NCBI RefSeq assembly: GCF_034387475.1
Contig: NZ_JAXCIL010000002.1
Location: forward strand, 2,046,001 to 2,110,000
Length of the DNA: 64,000 nt
DNA from: Pseudomonas sp. Teo4
Lineage (GTDB): Bacteria; Pseudomonadota; Gammaproteobacteria; Pseudomonadales; Pseudomonadaceae
Direction of reading: 5' to 3'
Part shown: positions 42,588-52,160 of the stretch, piece after piece
How positions within the stretch are numbered: the first letter of the stretch is position 1
How the letters are laid out: each line of letters starts with the position of its first letter
Notes under the pieces: model-generated
Seen by the model: only the letters and a program-made list of their open reading frames with translations
Told to the model about the DNA's origin: nothing
Databases searched by the model: none
Program-made: the position numbers and the translations under genes

Positions 42588-44761
42588 GCACATCGAGCTT
42601 ACCCCTGCGCTGGCTGCAAAGCCTTGAGTGGCGCCGGGGTTTCTTTGCCTGGGCGCGCACCGACGGGGTGACCTGGGTCTACATCTTCAAGATCATCGCG
42701 GCCGCCTTCATTACCCTGTGGCTGGCCATGCGCCTGGAGTTGCCGCAACCGCGCACGGCGATGATCACCGTGTTCATCGTCATGCAGCCGCAAAGCGGCC
42801 ATGTATTCGCCAAGAGTTTCTACCGGGTGCTCGGCACCTTGGCCGGCTCGGCGATGATGATCACGCTGATTGCCCTGTTCCCACAGAACACCGAGTTGTT
42901 CCTGCCTTGCCTGGCGGTGTGGGTCGGGCTGTGCTCGGCCGGTGCCATGCGCTACCGCACCTTCCGCGCCTACGGCTTCGTACTCGCCGGTTACACTGCG
43001 GCGATGATCGGCCTGCCAGTGCTCGAGCACCCTGACCAGGCGTTCATGGCCGCCGTGTGGCGGGCGCTGGAGATTTCGCTGGGTATTCTGGTGTCGACGC
43101 TGGTGAGTGCCGCCGTGCTGCCGCAGTCGGCCAGTGCTGCCATGCGCAATGCCCTGTACCAGCGTTTTGGCGTGTTTGCTGGGGTCATGGTCGAGGCACT
43201 GCGCGGCGAAAGCCAGCGTGACCGCTTCGAAGCCAGCAACGTGCGCTTTGTCGCCGAAGCGGTGGGCCTGGAAAGCCTGCGCAACGTCACCGCGTTCGAA
43301 GACCCGCACATGCGCCGGCGTAGCGGCCGGCTGGTACGCATGAACAGCGAGTTCATGGCTATCACCACACGTTTTAACGCCCTCAATCGCCTGCTCGAAC
43401 GGTTGCGTGCACGTGGGCCGCTGCAGATCGTCAGCGCCATCGAACCGGGAATCGAGACCTTGGCCAAACTGCTCGACCCCTATGTTGGCCGGGCCTTGAC
43501 CGATGCCGATGCCCTGCGTCTGGCGCTGGAGCTGGCGGCCTATAAAGAAGGTCTGCAAGCTCAGGTAAGAGGCCTGCGCGCCGACTACCTGAAAACTGAC
43601 CCCAGCGAGTCCGACCTGCTGGACTTCCACACCGCGTTCGAGCTGCTGTACCGGCTCGTCGACGAGATGTTCAGTTACGCCGAAACCCACGCATCGCTGG
43701 CGGCGCACAACCATGCGCGTGAACAGTGGGATGAGCCCTACGTGTCGCGCACCAACTGGCTGGTATCGCTGGCCGCGGGCGTGCGGGCGTCGGCTGTGCT
43801 GTTGCTGTTGGGCAGCTTCTGGTTGCTCAGCGATTGGCCCAGCGGCGCGATGATGACCTTGGTCGCCACGGTGACGGTCGGGCTGTCGGCCGCTTCGCCG
43901 AACCCCAAGCGCATGTCGTTCCAGATGGCGTGCGGCACCATGCTCGGCGCCTGCATCGGCTTCTACGAGACATTCTTCGTGTTCCCCTGGATCGACGGCT
44001 TCCCGCTGCTGTGCATGGTTCTGGCGCCGGTGTTCGTGCTGGGCGCATTCCTCGCTTCGCGTCCGGCCTATGCCGGCTATGGCCTGGGTTTGCTGGTGTT
44101 CTTCTCCATCGGCTCGGTGCCCAACAACCTCACCACCTACAACCCCTACACCTTCATCAACGACTACATCGGCATGGTCATCGGCATGCTGGCCTGCGCG
44201 GCTGCGGGGGCGATCATCCTGCCGCCGAACAGCCGCTGGTTGTGGAGCCGCCTGGAACAAGACCTGCGCGCGCAGGTGCTGTTCGCCATCGGCGGGCGCC
44301 TGCGCGGGTTGGGCAGCGCCTTCGAAAGCCGTACCCGCGACCTGTTGCACCAAGCCTACGGCCTTGCGGCCGGCAAGCCCGAGGTGCAAAGCCAGTTGAT
44401 GCGCTGGATGTTCGTGGTGCTGGAAGTCGGCCACGCCGTTATCGAACTGCGCAAGGAACAGGCCCGTGCCCCGGTGCACCCGGCCTACGCCGAATCGCAG
44501 CCCTGGCGCCAGGCGATCCGCGTGATGGGCCGCGCTTTGGCCCGGCTGTTCCTGCAACCAAGTGCCAGCAATCACGAACGCGCCCTGGTGGCGGTGGACC
44601 ACGCCATCAGCCGCGTGCAGGCCACCGACGAACCCTTCGCCCGGCACTTCGACACTTCGGTGCTGCGCCGGGTGCAGAGCTACCTGCATTTCATCCGTAC
44701 CTCCCTGCTCGACCCACAGTCGCCGCTGGCCCCGGCGAAAGGATTGCACCATGCCCCGTGA
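42584..44761 (+). CDS. FUSC/AaeB-type aromatic acid efflux permease
   Basis: 725-aa inner-membrane protein with two sets of about five to six helices (30-175 and 385-520) separated by a long soluble part, the FUSC/AaeB layout. Segments TAMITVFIVMQPQSGHVFAK and TFRAYGFVLAGYTAAM are family-like; a second set includes SAASPNPKRMSFQMACGTML. AaeB-type pumps export p-hydroxybenzoate and related acids; substrate here is inferred. Overlaps the upstream gene by 4 nt and DUF1656 by 11 nt. Confidence 0.9.
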   Translation: MSTSSLPLRWLQSLEWRRGFFAWARTDGVTWVYIFKIIAAAFITLWLAMRLELPQPRTAMITVFIVMQPQSGHVFAKSFYRVLGTLAGSAMMITLIALFPQNTELFLPCLAVWVGLCSAGAMRYRTFRAYGFVLAGYTAAMIGLPVLEHPDQAFMAAVWRALEISLGILVSTLVSAAVLPQSASAAMRNALYQRFGVFAGVMVEALRGESQRDRFEASNVRFVAEAVGLESLRNVTAFEDPHMRRRSGRLVRMNSEFMAITTRFNALNRLLERLRARGPLQIVSAIEPGIETLAKLLDPYVGRALTDADALRLALELAAYKEGLQAQVRGLRADYLKTDPSESDLLDFHTAFELLYRLVDEMFSYAETHASLAAHNHAREQWDEPYVSRTNWLVSLAAGVRASAVLLLLGSFWLLSDWPSGAMMTLVATVTVGLSAASPNPKRMSFQMACGTMLGACIGFYETFFVFPWIDGFPLLCMVLAPVFVLGAFLASRPAYAGYGLGLLVFFSIGSVPNNLTTYNPYTFINDYIGMVIGMLACAAAGAIILPPNSRWLWSRLEQDLRAQVLFAIGGRLRGLGSAFESRTRDLLHQAYGLAAGKPEVQSQLMRWMFVVLEVGHAVIELRKEQARAPVHPAYAESQPWRQAIRVMGRALARLFLQPSASNHERALVAVDHAISRVQATDEPFARHFDTSVLRRVQSYLHFIRTSLLDPQSPLAPAKGLHHAP

Positions 44762-44951
44762 AATCGCCTTCCATGGCGTGTACATGCCCACCATGACCCT
44801 GATGTTCCTGTTTGCCCTGGGCCTGGCCTGGGGCCTGGACCGGTTCATCGCCAGCCACGATGGCTACCGTTTTTTCTGGCACCCGGCGTTGCTGCGCCTG
44901 AGCCTGTTCGTCTGCTTGTTCGGCGCCATGGCGCTGTCTCTCTACTGGTGA
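44751..44951 (+). CDS. DUF1656 (AaeX-like) small membrane protein
   Basis: 66-aa protein with two helices (about 8-28 and 43-64). MPREIAFHGVYMPTMTLMF is the DUF1656 hallmark. Such AaeX-like proteins occur between FUSC and HlyD genes and their role is unknown. It starts within the last codons of the FUSC gene and ends 10 nt before the HlyD start. Confidence 0.9.
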   Translation: MPREIAFHGVYMPTMTLMFLFALGLAWGLDRFIASHDGYRFFWHPALLRLSLFVCLFGAMALSLYW

Positions 44952-44961
44952 GAATCCTTCG

Positions 44962-45822
44962 ATGAAAAAGTTCTTCAGCTTGATCGCCACCCTGCTGGTG
45001 CTGGCCGCCGCCGTGGTGATCGGCCACCAGTTGTGGAAGCACTACATGACCACGCCGTGGACCCGTGACGGCCGCGTGCGTGCCGACATCATCAACGTCG
45101 CCGCCGACGTGCCCGGCTATGTGGTGGACGTGCCGGTCAAGGACAACCAGCGAGTCAAGAAAGGCGACCTGCTGATCCAGATCGACCCAGAGCACTACCA
45201 GCTGGCGGTCGACCAGGCCAAGGCGCTGGTCGCCTCGCGCAAGGCCACCTGGGAAATGCGCAAGGTCAACGCCAAGCGCCGTGCCGACATGGACAACCTG
45301 GTGATCTCCAAGGAAAACCGCGACGACGCCAGCAACATCGCCAACTCCGCCCAGGCCGACTACCAGCAGGCCCAGGCCGAGCTTGCGGCTGCCGAGCTGA
45401 ACCTCAAACGCACGCACATCGTGGCCACGGTGGACGGTTACGTGACCAACCTGAACATCCACAAAGGCGACTATGCCCGCACCGGCGAGGCGGTGATGGC
45501 GGTGGTCGACGAGAACTCGTTCTGGGTCTATGGCTTCTTCGAAGAGACCAAGCTGCCCCATGTGAAGGTGGGTGACCAGGCTGAGCTCGAGATGATGAGC
45601 GGCGAACGCATCAAGGGCCATGTAGAGAGCATCGCCCGCGGCATCTACGACCGTGACAACCCGCAGAGCCGCGAGCTGATCGCCGATGTGAACCCGACCT
45701 TCAACTGGGTGCGACTGGCCCAGCGGGTGCCGGTGCGGATTCACATTGATGAAGTGCCGGAGGGGTATTTGCTGGCGGCGGGGACGACTTGTACGGTGGT
45801 GGTGAAGTCGGGCGCGGAGTGA
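44962..45822 (+). CDS. HlyD-family periplasmic adaptor (AaeA-like)
   Basis: 286-aa membrane-fusion protein: one N-terminal anchor helix (LIATLLVLAAAVVIGHQL, about 6-23), TPWTRDGRVRADIINVAADV, a lipoyl half-motif VVDVPVKDNQRVKKGDLLIQ, a short coiled coil (~75-135), then the beta-barrel domain (GYVTNLNIHKGDYARTGEAV). Last gene of the pump, linking the FUSC permease to the outer-membrane channel. Length is typical for AaeA. Confidence 0.9.
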   Translation: MKKFFSLIATLLVLAAAVVIGHQLWKHYMTTPWTRDGRVRADIINVAADVPGYVVDVPVKDNQRVKKGDLLIQIDPEHYQLAVDQAKALVASRKATWEMRKVNAKRRADMDNLVISKENRDDASNIANSAQADYQQAQAELAAAELNLKRTHIVATVDGYVTNLNIHKGDYARTGEAVMAVVDENSFWVYGFFEETKLPHVKVGDQAELEMMSGERIKGHVESIARGIYDRDNPQSRELIADVNPTFNWVRLAQRVPVRIHIDEVPEGYLLAAGTTCTVVVKSGAE

Positions 45823-45862
45823 AGTGGGGATGGGCTAGCCACCGCATTTGTGGCGCCTTTGA

Positions 45863-46085
45863 GATCGAGCGCCGCCCGCGCGGCGCATCGCGAGCAAGGC
45901 TCGCTCCTACGTTTGTTTACGGCCAATAACACCTGTGACAGGCGCGCGCGACCGCCTTGCTTGTACGACTCTATATCGCTTCGTGCACCAAAGCGGTCGC
46001 GCGCAAATCGCACAGGCATAACTGGCCCGAAACAAACGTAGGAGCGAGCCTTGCTCGCGATGCGCCGCGCGGGCGGCGCTCGATC
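45863..46085. repeat. Long palindromic repeat, copy C
   Basis: 223 nt, same length and orientation as copy B at 26022-26244. The outer ~65-nt arms are almost identical to those of B, while the centre differs at many positions (TTGTACGACTCTATATCGCT in C). It fills most of the 45823-46118 gap between the HlyD gene and the universal stress protein; the remainder has no gene. Confidence 0.92.
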
Positions 46086-46118
46086 CCACAGGCACTGCAA
46101 ATGCCGCGACAGGCACCT

Positions 46119-46577
46119 TCATTGCTCAATGCAGGCCGCCCCCACCAACACCGGAATTTCCACCCGATCAATCACCTTCGCGCTGATCGACGGGTCCAGC
46201 AACCGCCCCAACCGCGACAGATGGCGGTGCCCCATGATGATCAGCTCGCATTTCAGTTCCTGAGCCTTGGCGACAATCGCCTCGACAGGTTGACCAGCAA
46301 CCATGCAGCCCTGAGCGGCAAAACCGGCCGCTTGCAAGGCATCCACAGCCTCGGCCACGGCGCGGTCGCCCAGGCGTTGTTCCTCGCAGGCGGCGGGGTA
46401 TTCCTCCAGTTCTTCGGCGGTGTAGGGCGCGGGTTTGTCGTGTACGGCGAAGGTTGAATCGATGGCCAGCAGCACATGCAGCTCGTGTTCGTCGGGGCGG
46501 CAGTAGCGTTGGGCCAGAGCGAGCAGGGCGGTGGAGGCGGGGGAGGCGTCGATGGCGATCAGGACGGGGGTAGGCAT
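46119..46577 (-). CDS. Universal stress protein (UspA family)
   Basis: 152-aa single-domain Usp. Opening VLIAIDASPASTALLALAQRY (4-24) and the ATP-type loop IIMGHRHLSRLGRLLDPSISAKVI (about 117-140, G-2X-H-9X-G pattern) suggest nucleotide binding. ATG 46577 is chosen; the longer frame is REP translation. Divergent from a LysR gene 242 nt away, with a REP doublet between. Confidence 0.88.
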   Translation of the reverse strand: MPTPVLIAIDASPASTALLALAQRYCRPDEHELHVLLAIDSTFAVHDKPAPYTAEELEEYPAACEEQRLGDRAVAEAVDALQAAGFAAQGCMVAGQPVEAIVAKAQELKCELIIMGHRHLSRLGRLLDPSISAKVIDRVEIPVLVGAACIEQ

Positions 46578-46608
46578 GTGGGGTTTCCTTGATGAGGTTG
46601 CCTGTAAT

Positions 46609-46684
46609 GGCCCCATCGCCGGCAAGCCGGCTCCTACAAGGACGACGCAGCCGTTGTAGGAGCCGGCTTGCCGGCGATAGGGTC
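46609..46684. repeat. REP doublet, class CATCGCCGGCAAGCCGGC
   Basis: GGCCCCATCGCCGGCAAGCC and the inverted GGCTTGCCGGCGATAGGGTC, ~35 nt apart, in the gap between the divergent Usp and LysR genes, 31 nt upstream of the Usp start. Confidence 0.9.
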
Positions 46685-46819
46685 GGTACAGCCACTGCAT
46701 CCCTTATGGCCTATCCGCAGGCCAAGATAAATGCCCCACCACGCACGGCCGCATTGCGTCTGGTGCAATCGTACGACCTGTTAACATGACTGTTCCCACA
46801 GCTGTCACGGAAAACAGCC

Positions 46820-47728
46820 ATGCAACTCCCGGATATGAACCTGCTCGTCGCCCTCGACGCGTTGCTCGATGAAGGCAGCGTGGTGGGCGCGGCGCAGCGC
46901 ATGAACCTGAGCCCGGCGGCGATGAGCCGAACCCTGGGGCGGATTCGCGATGCGCTGGGTGACCCGATTCTGGTGCGTGCCGGCCGTGGCCTGGTGCCGA
47001 CACCCCGGGCATTGGCCCTGCGCGAGCAGGTCAGCCAATTGGTGGAACAGGCCGGGCAGGTGTTTCGCAGCGGCGACGATGTCGACCTGCCAAGCCTCGA
47101 CCGGGCCTTCAACATCCGCACCAATGACTTGTTCATCGCCCTGTACGGCGCCCGGCTGCTGCACAAGATGCACGAGCAGGCGCCGCGCACGGTGTTGCGC
47201 TTCGTGCCGGAAAGCCCCGGCGGCGATGACGACAGCGTGCTGCGCGATGGGCGTACCGACCTGATCATCAGTTCGACCGTGGACCTGGGGCCGGAAATCA
47301 AGGTGCAGAGCCTGTTCCATACCCACTACATCGGGCTGGCCCGCAGCGAGCACCCGATTTTCCAGCAACCGATCACGCCGCTGAGCTTTGCCAGTTATCC
47401 ACAGATCAGCGTGTCGCGACGTGGCCGGGCCAACGGGCCGATCGATGTCGAACTGGCCAATTTCAAGGTGCAGCGGCGGGTGGCGTTGATCACGCCCAGC
47501 TTCCACTCGGCGCTGTTCTCACTGCCGGATTCGAACCTGATTCTGCCGATGCCGGCCAATATCCTCAGTAGTGTGGATAAGTTGGGGTTGCCGCTGCGCT
47601 CGTTCGAAATCCCGGTGCCGCTGGAGCGGGTGAACGTGATGCAGGCCTGGCACCCGCGCTTTCACAACGACCCGGCGCACCGCTGGTTACGCCAGACCCT
47701 GAAGGCCTGTTGCAGCGTCGATCCGTGA
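46820..47728 (+). CDS. LysR-family regulator, NodD/NahR-like
   Basis: 302-aa LysR regulator of the NodD/NahR/SyrM branch: DMNLLVALDALLDEGSVVGA (5-24), AAQRMNLSPAAMSRTLGRIR as helix-turn-helix, and DPILVRAGRGLVPTPRALAL. It is followed, 222 nt on and in the same direction, by an MFS tripartite pump; control of the pump is possible but a REP doublet lies between. Effector unknown. Confidence 0.86.
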   Translation: MQLPDMNLLVALDALLDEGSVVGAAQRMNLSPAAMSRTLGRIRDALGDPILVRAGRGLVPTPRALALREQVSQLVEQAGQVFRSGDDVDLPSLDRAFNIRTNDLFIALYGARLLHKMHEQAPRTVLRFVPESPGGDDDSVLRDGRTDLIISSTVDLGPEIKVQSLFHTHYIGLARSEHPIFQQPITPLSFASYPQISVSRRGRANGPIDVELANFKVQRRVALITPSFHSALFSLPDSNLILPMPANILSSVDKLGLPLRSFEIPVPLERVNVMQAWHPRFHNDPAHRWLRQTLKACCSVDP

Positions 47729-47735
47729 TACTCGC

Positions 47736-47833
47736 GTCGTTCTTTTCGCGGGTAAACCCGCTCCCACAGGTTCTCCACCTCCTGAGGGCAGTGGGTACCC
47801 TGTGGGAGCGGGTTTACCCGCGAAAAGAACGAC
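47736..47833. repeat. REP doublet, class CGCGGGTAAACCCGC
   Basis: GTCGTTCTTTTCGCGGGTAA and the inverted TTACCCGCGAAAAGAACGAC with conserved CTCCCACAGG parts, 7 nt after the LysR stop. The longest matching outer arms of this class in the window. Confidence 0.93.
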
Positions 47834-47950
47834 ACCGATCTGCCGATTGCGTCTGACGCAACATAAAACTGCCAATAAGTCGATTTTCGTCAGCATTCGA
47901 CTTTCTTAGACTTCCTCCAGCCCAAAATTTGTTGCTGGAGATGTCTGCCT

Positions 47951-49492
47951 GTGAGTTCCCTGTCCGCGCCCGCCACCGCGATAGCCGCTGCCCCAGCGCC
48001 GGCCGCGCCTGCGCAGACGGCGTTTGGCCTGCGGGTGGTGGTGGGCCTGTTCGGTGTATTGCTGGCGGTGTTGTGCGCCGGCCTCAACGAGTCGGTGACC
48101 AAGATATCCCTGGCCGATATTCGCGGCGCCATGGGCATCGGTGCCGACGAGGGCGCCTGGCTGCTGGCCGTCTACAGCGCGGCTTCGGTGTCGGCCATGG
48201 CCTTCTCCCCCTGGTTGGCCACCACCTTTTCCCTGCGCCGCTTCACCATGACGGCGGTTGGCCTGTTCGCCGTGCTCGGTTTGCTCCAGCCGTTCGCCCC
48301 GAACCTGCACAGTCTGATGCTGTTGCGCATCCTTCAAGGTTTCGCTTCGGGCGCTCTGCCACCGATGCTGATGAGCGTAGCGCTGCGCTTTCTGCCGCCC
48401 GGCATCAAGGTCTATGGCCTGGCCTGCTATGCCCTGACCGCCACTTTCGGCCCCAACCTCGGCACGCCGCTGGCCGGGCTGTGGACCGAATATGTCGGTT
48501 GGCAGTGGGCGTTCTGGCAGATCATCCTGCCCTCGGCCCTGGCCATGTTCTGCGTCGGCTGGGGCTTGCCGCAGGACCCGCTGCGCCTGGAGCGCTTCAA
48601 GCAGTTCGACTGGCGTGGCGTGGTGCTGGGCTTGCCGGCAATCAGTTGCATTGTCCTGGGCCTGTCGCTGGGCGACCGCTGGGGGTGGTTCGACTCGCCC
48701 TTGATCTGCTGGCTGCTGGGCGGTGGCCTGCTGTTGCTGGTGCTGTTCATGTACAACGAATGGTCCGAGCCCCTGCCGTTCTTCCAGCTGCGCATGCTGC
48801 AGCGGCGCAACCTGAGTTTCGCCCTGCTGACCTTGGCCGGCGTGCTGATCGTACTCTCTGGCGTGGGCAGCATCCCGTCAGCCTACCTCGCACAGATCCA
48901 GGGCTATCGCCCCGCACAGACCAGCCCGCTGATGATGCTGGTGGCGATGCCGCAACTGATCGCCCTGCCGCTGACGGCGGCGCTGTGCAACATCCGCGCG
49001 GTCGACTGCCGCTGGGTGCTGGCCATCGGGCTGGCCATGCTCGCGGTGTCCTGTGTTGGCAGCAGCTTGATCACTTCCGAGTGGATACGCGGCGATTTCT
49101 ACCCGTTCTACTTGCTGCAGGTGTTCGGCCAGCCGATGGCGGTACTGCCGCTGCTGATGCTATCCACCAACGGCATGACCCCGCAGGAAGGCCCGTTCGC
49201 ATCGAGCTGGTTCAACACCGTCAAAGGCCTGGCCGCCGTGATCGCCGCCGGCCTGTTGGATGCTTTGGGCACCCTGCGTCGGCATTTCCATTCCAACCAC
49301 CTGGTGGACAGCCTGGGCAATGCCCCGCTGATCGACGACAACACCGCAGGCCTGGCCAAGCGCATTCACGAACAGGCGCAGGTTTTGACCTCCGCTGACC
49401 TTTACCTGGTGATGGCTTGCATCGCCGTGGCGCTGATCTGCCTGATTCCTTTCGTGCCTACCCGGGTCTACCCGCCGCGTGCGGTGGCCTGA
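47951..49492 (+). CDS. MFS multidrug transporter, EmrB type (DHA2, 14 helices)
   Basis: 513-aa inner-membrane drug:proton antiporter of the EmrB family, about 14 helices from residue 27. Motifs: GADEGAWLLAVYSAASVSAM (~62-81), LRILQGFASGALPPM (motif-C-like region) and FGPNLGTPLAGLW. The start is GTG at 47951 (after TGGAGATG); an overlapping frame at 47929 is a shadow. First of a three-gene pump with an EmrA-type adaptor and an outer-membrane lipoprotein. Substrates unknown. Confidence 0.9.
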   Translation: MSSLSAPATAIAAAPAPAAPAQTAFGLRVVVGLFGVLLAVLCAGLNESVTKISLADIRGAMGIGADEGAWLLAVYSAASVSAMAFSPWLATTFSLRRFTMTAVGLFAVLGLLQPFAPNLHSLMLLRILQGFASGALPPMLMSVALRFLPPGIKVYGLACYALTATFGPNLGTPLAGLWTEYVGWQWAFWQIILPSALAMFCVGWGLPQDPLRLERFKQFDWRGVVLGLPAISCIVLGLSLGDRWGWFDSPLICWLLGGGLLLLVLFMYNEWSEPLPFFQLRMLQRRNLSFALLTLAGVLIVLSGVGSIPSAYLAQIQGYRPAQTSPLMMLVAMPQLIALPLTAALCNIRAVDCRWVLAIGLAMLAVSCVGSSLITSEWIRGDFYPFYLLQVFGQPMAVLPLLMLSTNGMTPQEGPFASSWFNTVKGLAAVIAAGLLDALGTLRRHFHSNHLVDSLGNAPLIDDNTAGLAKRIHEQAQVLTSADLYLVMACIAVALICLIPFVPTRVYPPRAVA

Positions 49493-49520
49493 ACCCTGGA
49501 TGAATTCGAGACCGCTGAAA

Positions 49521-50582
49521 ATGAGCAACAACCGCAAGACAATCGTGATCGGCTCGGTATTGGCCGTTGCTGTGCTGGCCGGCATCGTCGGCCCCTGGAT
49601 GCTGGGCAGCGACCACCGCCAGAGCACCAATGACGCTTATGTGATCGCCGATTACACCGTGGTCGCACCCAAGGTCGCCGGCTTCATCAAGGACGTGCTG
49701 GTGGAAGACAACCAGCAGGTTCAGGCCGGCCAACTGTTGGCGACCATCGATGCCCGCGACTACCAGGCCGCTCTCGATGCCGCACAGGCGCAGCTGCTGG
49801 TGGCCAAGGCGCAAAGCGCCGATGCCCGCGCCACCTTGGAGCGCCAGGCAGCGCTGATTGCCCAGGCCGAAGCAGCGGTGAAAGCCGCGCAGGCCGAAGC
49901 AGCCTTCGCCGACCATGAGGTCAACCGCTACAGCCGCCTGGCCGAGCAGGGCGCTGGCACCGTACAAAACGCCCAGCAGGCGCGTAGCCGCGTCGACCAG
50001 GCCCGCGCCCGCCTGGCCAATGCCCAGGCTGCCCTGGTGGCTACGCGCAAGCAGGTGGATATTCTCACCGCACAGGTCGCCAGTGCCGATGGTCAGCTCA
50101 AGCGTGCCGAGGCGGGCCTGGAGAAAGCCCAACTGGACCTTTCCTATACCCGGATCACCGCACCGATTGACGGCATGGTCGGCGAGCGCGCCCTGCGTGT
50201 CGGTGCCTACGTCAACCCGGGTGCACGACTGTTGTCGGTGGTTCCGCTGCAGCACGCCTATGTGGTCGGCAACTTCCAGGAAACCCAGCTGACCCATGTG
50301 CAACCTGGGCAGCCAGTGAGTATCAGTGTCGACACCTTTTCCGGTGAAACCCTCAAAGGCCATGTCGAAAGCATCGCCCCGGCCACCGGGGTGACCTTCG
50401 CCGCCGTGAAGCCTGACAACGCCACTGGCAACTTCACCAAGGTGGTGCAGCGTATTCCGGTGAAGATCGTGTTCGACGACGGCCAGCCACTGCTTGCTCG
50501 GCTGCGCGTGGGCATGTCGGTGGAGGCGACCATCGACACCCATGGCGACAAGCTTGAAGGCAAAGAGGTGAGCGCACGATGA
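49521..50582 (+). CDS. EmrA-type membrane-fusion protein
   Basis: 353-aa HlyD/EmrA adaptor: N-terminal anchor (TIVIGSVLAVAVLAGIVGPW, 6-25), then STNDAYVIADYTVVAPKVAG, lipoyl half-motifs, a long Ala/Gln/Glu-rich coiled coil (about 80-210) and DLSYTRITAPIDGMVGERAL. Bridges the MFS pump and the outer-membrane channel. Starts 28 nt after the MFS stop and its own end overlaps the next gene as ATGA. Confidence 0.92.
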   Translation: MSNNRKTIVIGSVLAVAVLAGIVGPWMLGSDHRQSTNDAYVIADYTVVAPKVAGFIKDVLVEDNQQVQAGQLLATIDARDYQAALDAAQAQLLVAKAQSADARATLERQAALIAQAEAAVKAAQAEAAFADHEVNRYSRLAEQGAGTVQNAQQARSRVDQARARLANAQAALVATRKQVDILTAQVASADGQLKRAEAGLEKAQLDLSYTRITAPIDGMVGERALRVGAYVNPGARLLSVVPLQHAYVVGNFQETQLTHVQPGQPVSISVDTFSGETLKGHVESIAPATGVTFAAVKPDNATGNFTKVVQRIPVKIVFDDGQPLLARLRVGMSVEATIDTHGDKLEGKEVSAR

Positions 50583-52027
50583 AACCGGCCTTGCGTTTGA
50601 GCCCCCTGTTGCTGGCTGTGCTTCTGGCCGGCTGCACCATGGGCCCGGACTTTCAGCGCCCGGACAGCCAGGCGCCGCAGAACTGGGCGCCCTTGCAGGG
50701 TGAAGCCGCAGCGAGCCAGCCACAGGCCGAACCGATGGAACTGCGCTGGTGGGATACCTTTCACGACGCCCGCCTCAGTGCCCTGATCCAGAAGGTCGCC
50801 GAGCGCAACCTCGACTTGCAGATGGCCAGCGCACGTCTGCTGCAAAGCCGCGCGCTGCGTAGCACGGTGGCTGCTGATGAAACACCGTCGGTGGACATGA
50901 ACGCCGGCTACAGCCGTGCCCGCAACAGTGCTGAAGGCCTGAGCGACCCGTCCGGCAATGCGGGCAAGTCGGCGTTCAACCTGTGGCAGGGCGACTTGGT
51001 CGCGGGTTGGGAACTGGACCTGTGGGGGCGCGTGCGCCGTCAGGTCGAGGCTGCCGATGCCACGGTGGAAGTCGCCGAGAATGATCGTCGCGGTGTGCTG
51101 CTGGCCCTGTTGTCCGAAACCGCGGGTAACTACATCCAGCTACGCGCCGTGCAGCACACGCTGGCGGTGACCCAGGACAATCTCAAGGTGGCGCAACACA
51201 GCCTGAAGCTGTCTCAAGACCGCCAGGCCGAAGGGGTGGCCACCCGGCTCGATGTTGCCCAGGCCAGCGCCCAGGTGGCATCCATCGAGGCGCGCCTGCC
51301 CAGCCTCGAAGCCAGGCGCGATGACCTGATCAACGCGCTCAGTCTGCTGGCCGCCGAACCGCCACGCAGCTTGCAGGCCGAGTTGCTGGAGGGGGGCGAA
51401 CTACCGACGCCGCAGCAGACTTTCGCCATTGGCCTGCCATCCGAGCTGGCCGAGCGGCGCCCGGATATCCGCCTTGCCGAAGCACGCCTGCATGCCGCCA
51501 CGGCCAGCATTGGAGTGGCCAAAGCCGACTTCTACCCGAGTATTCGGCTGTCGGGCAGCATGGGCTTCCAGGCCATGCAACTGTCGGACTTCGGTGCCTG
51601 GGATTCGCGGCGTTTCGCGTTCGGTCCGCAATTGTCCCTGCCGATCTTCGAGGGCGGCAGGCTCAAGGGCACTTTGGAACTGCGTGAAGCACAGCAACAG
51701 GAAGCCGCGCTGAATTACCGCAAGGTTGTGCTCGGTGCCTGGCATGAAATCGACGATGTGTTGCGCTTGTACAACGCCAGCCAATTGCGCCGCGACCACC
51801 TGGCCGAGGCGGTGCGGCAGAACCGCATTGCCCTGGAGACAGCTCAGCGCCAGTACGTGGAAGGGGCGGTGGACTTTCTCAATGTGCTGACGGTGCAAGG
51901 CGCACTGTTGGCCAGTGAGGAGCAGTGGATCGACAGCTCGGCGGCGGTATCCCAATCATTGGTGGGGCTGTACAAAGCCTTGGGCGGTGGCTGGCAGGCG
52001 TTCGATACGCAGCCGCCGAAGGTGTGA
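50579..52027 (+). CDS. Outer-membrane factor lipoprotein (NodT family)
   Basis: 482-aa TolC-like lipoprotein. Lipobox VLLAGC (about 14-19), then MGPDFQRP, WWDTFHDARLSALIQKVAERN and the second repeat SELAERRPDIRLAEARLHAA. It is the exit duct of the EmrAB-type pump; overlap of 4 nt with the adaptor gene. It is clearly distinct in sequence from the outer-membrane factor at 41061-42587. A REP-type palindrome starts 5 nt after the stop. Confidence 0.9.
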   Translation: MKPALRLSPLLLAVLLAGCTMGPDFQRPDSQAPQNWAPLQGEAAASQPQAEPMELRWWDTFHDARLSALIQKVAERNLDLQMASARLLQSRALRSTVAADETPSVDMNAGYSRARNSAEGLSDPSGNAGKSAFNLWQGDLVAGWELDLWGRVRRQVEAADATVEVAENDRRGVLLALLSETAGNYIQLRAVQHTLAVTQDNLKVAQHSLKLSQDRQAEGVATRLDVAQASAQVASIEARLPSLEARRDDLINALSLLAAEPPRSLQAELLEGGELPTPQQTFAIGLPSELAERRPDIRLAEARLHAATASIGVAKADFYPSIRLSGSMGFQAMQLSDFGAWDSRRFAFGPQLSLPIFEGGRLKGTLELREAQQQEAALNYRKVVLGAWHEIDDVLRLYNASQLRRDHLAEAVRQNRIALETAQRQYVEGAVDFLNVLTVQGALLASEEQWIDSSAAVSQSLVGLYKALGGGWQAFDTQPPKV

Positions 52028-52032
52028 TGATT

Positions 52033-52141
52033 GGGGCCGCTTTGCGCCCCATCGCAGGCTGTCGCCAGCTCCCACAGAGCAAGGCAATGCAGTTCGCCGT
52101 GGGAGCTGGCGACAGCCTGCGATGGGGCGCGAAGCGGCCCC
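52033..52141. repeat. REP doublet, third class (ATCGCAGGCTGTCGCCAGC)
   Basis: GGGGCCGCTTTGCGCCCCAT and the inverted ATGGGGCGCGAAGCGGCCCC with AGGCTGTCGCCAGCTCCCAC inside. Different core from the other REP classes in the window; a relative lies at 59525-59616. It sits between the pump operon and a convergent SDR gene. Confidence 0.9.
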
Positions 52142-52160
52142 TCAGGTTTTCACTACAAAC

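Noticed and set aside
47929..49398. 489-codon open frame overlapping the MFS transporter
   Set aside because: Same region in another frame with Arg/Gly/Pro-rich low-complexity product; the frame starting at 47951 codes a normal 14-helix transporter.
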